DNA of 41,749 bases from JAWAAW01 sp038884575. Lineage in GTDB: Archaea; Nanobdellota; Nanobdellia; Woesearchaeales; ARS49. This document shows, in pieces, positions 40,576-41,749 of the stretch. The translations under genes were made by a program, and so were the position numbers. Location: contig JAWABQ010000007.1 of the NCBI GenBank assembly GCA_038884575.1, positions 1 through 41,749 of the forward strand, written 5' to 3'. The notes under the pieces were generated by a model. That model saw only the letters and a program-made list of their open reading frames with translations. It had not been told where the DNA came from and did not search any database. Position 1 is the stretch's first letter. Every line of letters starts with the position of its first letter.

Positions 40576-40830
40576 ATGGAATACGACCTAGAGCTTGAAA
40601 AAGTGGCAAATGAAATAAGGAAATCCAAAGCCAAGACAGTCTGCATACAGCTTCCTGACGGCCTGAAGCCAGAGGCAGGGGTCATTGCAAAAGAGCTTGA
40701 GAAAAAGACAGGGGCAATCATAATGATATGGGCTGGCTCTTGTTATGGCGCATGCGATGTCCCGATTTCTGTTGAAAATCTTGGTGTTGACTTACTCGTG
40801 CAGTGGGGGCACAGCGCATGGGAATCCTGA
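40576..40830 (+). pseudogene. Truncated dph2 (diphthamide synthase, N-terminal part)
   Basis: The 84 residues match the start of archaeal Dph2: VCIQLPDGLKPEA, then WAGSCYGACDVP with the first [4Fe-4S] cysteine, then LGVDLLVQWGHSAW. Dph2 needs about 330 residues and two more cysteines, which are missing; the frame stops right after GHSAW. The next gene starts inside this end. A TATA CTTTTAAAC (40545-40553) at 27 bases shows the 5' end is intact, so the truncation is a recent join, a split gene or an assembly fault. Confidence 0.75.
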
Positions 40831-41267
40831 ACATACTTCTTGCACTGCTGATTCCGGCTGCTGCGCCGGTTGCAGGGTATTTCCTTGGGCGGGCGACAAA
40901 GGAAGAGCTTGCAGCAGGAAAAAAATATTTCATGATAATGCAGCACCTGCTATTCGTGTCAGTTTCTGCCGTATTCCTTTATTGCAACAAGTGGTCGCTT
41001 TACCTGGTCATACCTGCGCTTGCAGCAGTATTCGCATACATTGCTTTCAAGCAGGCGCGGAATGCATTTGCTGTTGAGGCAGTGTTCGGGCTGGCATTTG
41101 CATTCTCAGTGAACACGAACATGATGTTCCTGACAAGCGCATTGATGTTCCTTTACGGTCTTCCGACAGGCTCGCTTTTTGTCAGGCAGAAAAAAGGGCT
41201 TTACAAGGCAGCTGGGGCAGGACTTTTGTTTGCTGTTGTTGCATGGACAGCCAGTTATTTCTTATAA
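40818..41267 (+). CDS. Five-helix membrane protein of unknown function
   Basis: A 149-residue protein of about five hydrophobic helices (ILLALLIPAAAPVAGYFLG, LLFVSVSAVFLYC, LVIPALAAVFAYIAF and others) with short basic loops. No known family. Its ATG lies inside the end of the dph2 fragment, in another frame, and its stop overlaps the convergent kinase-like gene by 6 bases. It lacks a promoter of its own unless dph2's promoter now serves it. Confidence 0.75.
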   Translation: MGILNILLALLIPAAAPVAGYFLGRATKEELAAGKKYFMIMQHLLFVSVSAVFLYCNKWSLYLVIPALAAVFAYIAFKQARNAFAVEAVFGLAFAFSVNTNMMFLTSALMFLYGLPTGSLFVRQKKGLYKAAGAGLLFAVVAWTASYFL

Positions 41268-41749
41268 GAAAACAATCATCAGCAGGTGGCCGGCAAGCCC
41301 TGCAAATACCGGGATTGTTATTGCATCATCAATTTTTGCAGCAAGGCATTCTGCAAGCGTTGCAGCAATGCCCATAACCACCCCAATCCAGCCAAACACA
41401 ATCCAGCCGGCAATGGTGCTCACAACAAGCATTGCCAACATGCGCCAGAAATCAGTCTTTTTCCTGTTTTTCAGTAAAATGCTGGCCATTGCTGCGGCAG
41501 CATCGCCATAAATAAGCATTGCTATTGCTGCAATCGCGACAGGAAGCGCAAAAAGCTTGTAAACAATTATGCTGCTGATGAATCCCAATGTTGCTGTGTG
41601 AAGCCCCTCAACCTCGTGCTTCCTTTGCAGGTTGTGGTAAAGCAACAGCTTCCAGCCGTAATCGGCAATAAGGATGTCTGCAAGCACAAGCCCTGCAAGG
41701 ACGACTGCAAATGACAAGTCAAGCGCATCAGGGCCATAATAATTCAGGA
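41262..41749 (-). CDS. Dolichol/polyprenol kinase-like membrane protein (5' end outside window)
   Basis: The frame stays open to the window edge, so the start is missing. Several membrane helices carry the motifs YGDAAAAMAS and AECLAAKIDDAITIPVFAGL, as in CTP-dependent dolichol kinase (SEC59), yeast Dgk1 and phytol kinase. These phosphorylate isoprenoid alcohols or diacylglycerol with CTP. In an archaeon a polyprenol for glycosylation is the likely substrate. Confidence 0.8.
   Translation of the reverse strand, partial: LNYYGPDALDLSFAVVLAGLVLADILIADYGWKLLLYHNLQRKHEVEGLHTATLGFISSIIVYKLFALPVAIAAIAMLIYGDAAAAMASILLKNRKKTDFWRMLAMLVVSTIAGWIVFGWIGVVMGIAATLAECLAAKIDDAITIPVFAGLAGHLLMIVFL

Noticed and set aside
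1..41749. CRISPR arrays, insertion sequences, integrases, rRNA
   Set aside because: No regularly spaced repeats, transposase or recombinase motifs, or rRNA sequence were found.

Overview
The window is archaeal chromosome, read as protein-dense and with few spacers. Archaeal information-processing genes are spread across it: aEF-1beta, TFS, archaeal uS15, NMD3-like protein, diphthine synthase, NucS/EndoMS, XPD-like and Hel308-like helicases, RtcA, archaeal-type DNA ligase and an FtsZ. Most genes have an archaeal TATA box (TTTAWA type) centred about 27 bases before the start codon, which implies leaderless mRNAs. The mixture of a DUF5652 protein, short or split versions of normal enzymes, many small membrane proteins and bacterial-looking metabolic genes (PlsX family, class II aldolase, MgtC) suggests a DPANN archaeon, perhaps close to Woesearchaeota/Pacearchaeota. 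That placement is inference.

Layout. 1-8.9 kb: the tail of a DUF11-repeat surface protein, a UbiB-like kinase with two helical partners, a MoxR/VWA pair, an MFS transporter and small proteins. 8.9-9.2 kb: a promoter followed by a highly structured RNA candidate. 9.2-16.1 kb: thymidylate kinase opposite a kinase/dCMP-deaminase fusion and nucS; a signal peptidase-TFS-DUF167 operon; an NMD3-like protein; a DUF460 nuclease with a membrane-bound winged-helix protein. 16.3-25 kb: secreted and lipid-anchored proteins, rtcA, a 661-residue coiled coil, a Zn-ribbon/aEF-1beta/FKBP operon, a small nucleotidyltransferase operon and an XPD-like helicase.

25-34 kb: a winged-helix/DUF5652 operon, uS15, two tRNA-Gln genes (CTG and TTG) that lie in duplicated units about 3 kb apart, with a PAP2 phosphatase, class II aldolase and cupin between them; then a VapBC-type module, dphB, an MgtC-like protein and ftsZ. 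33.8-34.16 kb: a long spacer with a probable small RNA made of four hairpins. 34-41.7 kb: a short UDP-sugar dehydrogenase, nitroreductase, DNA ligase, tRNA-Arg, a Hel308-like helicase lacking its first RecA domain, tRNA-Ile, a PlsX-family protein, a dph2 fragment, a membrane protein and the end of a dolichol-kinase-like gene.

The strongest leads are the four-hairpin RNA (about 33878-34020), the structured RNA at about 8954-9213, the PlsX homologue in an archaeon, the half-length Hel308, and the duplicated tRNA-Gln units with a tRNA-mimicking hairpin. No CRISPR array, insertion sequence or rRNA was seen.
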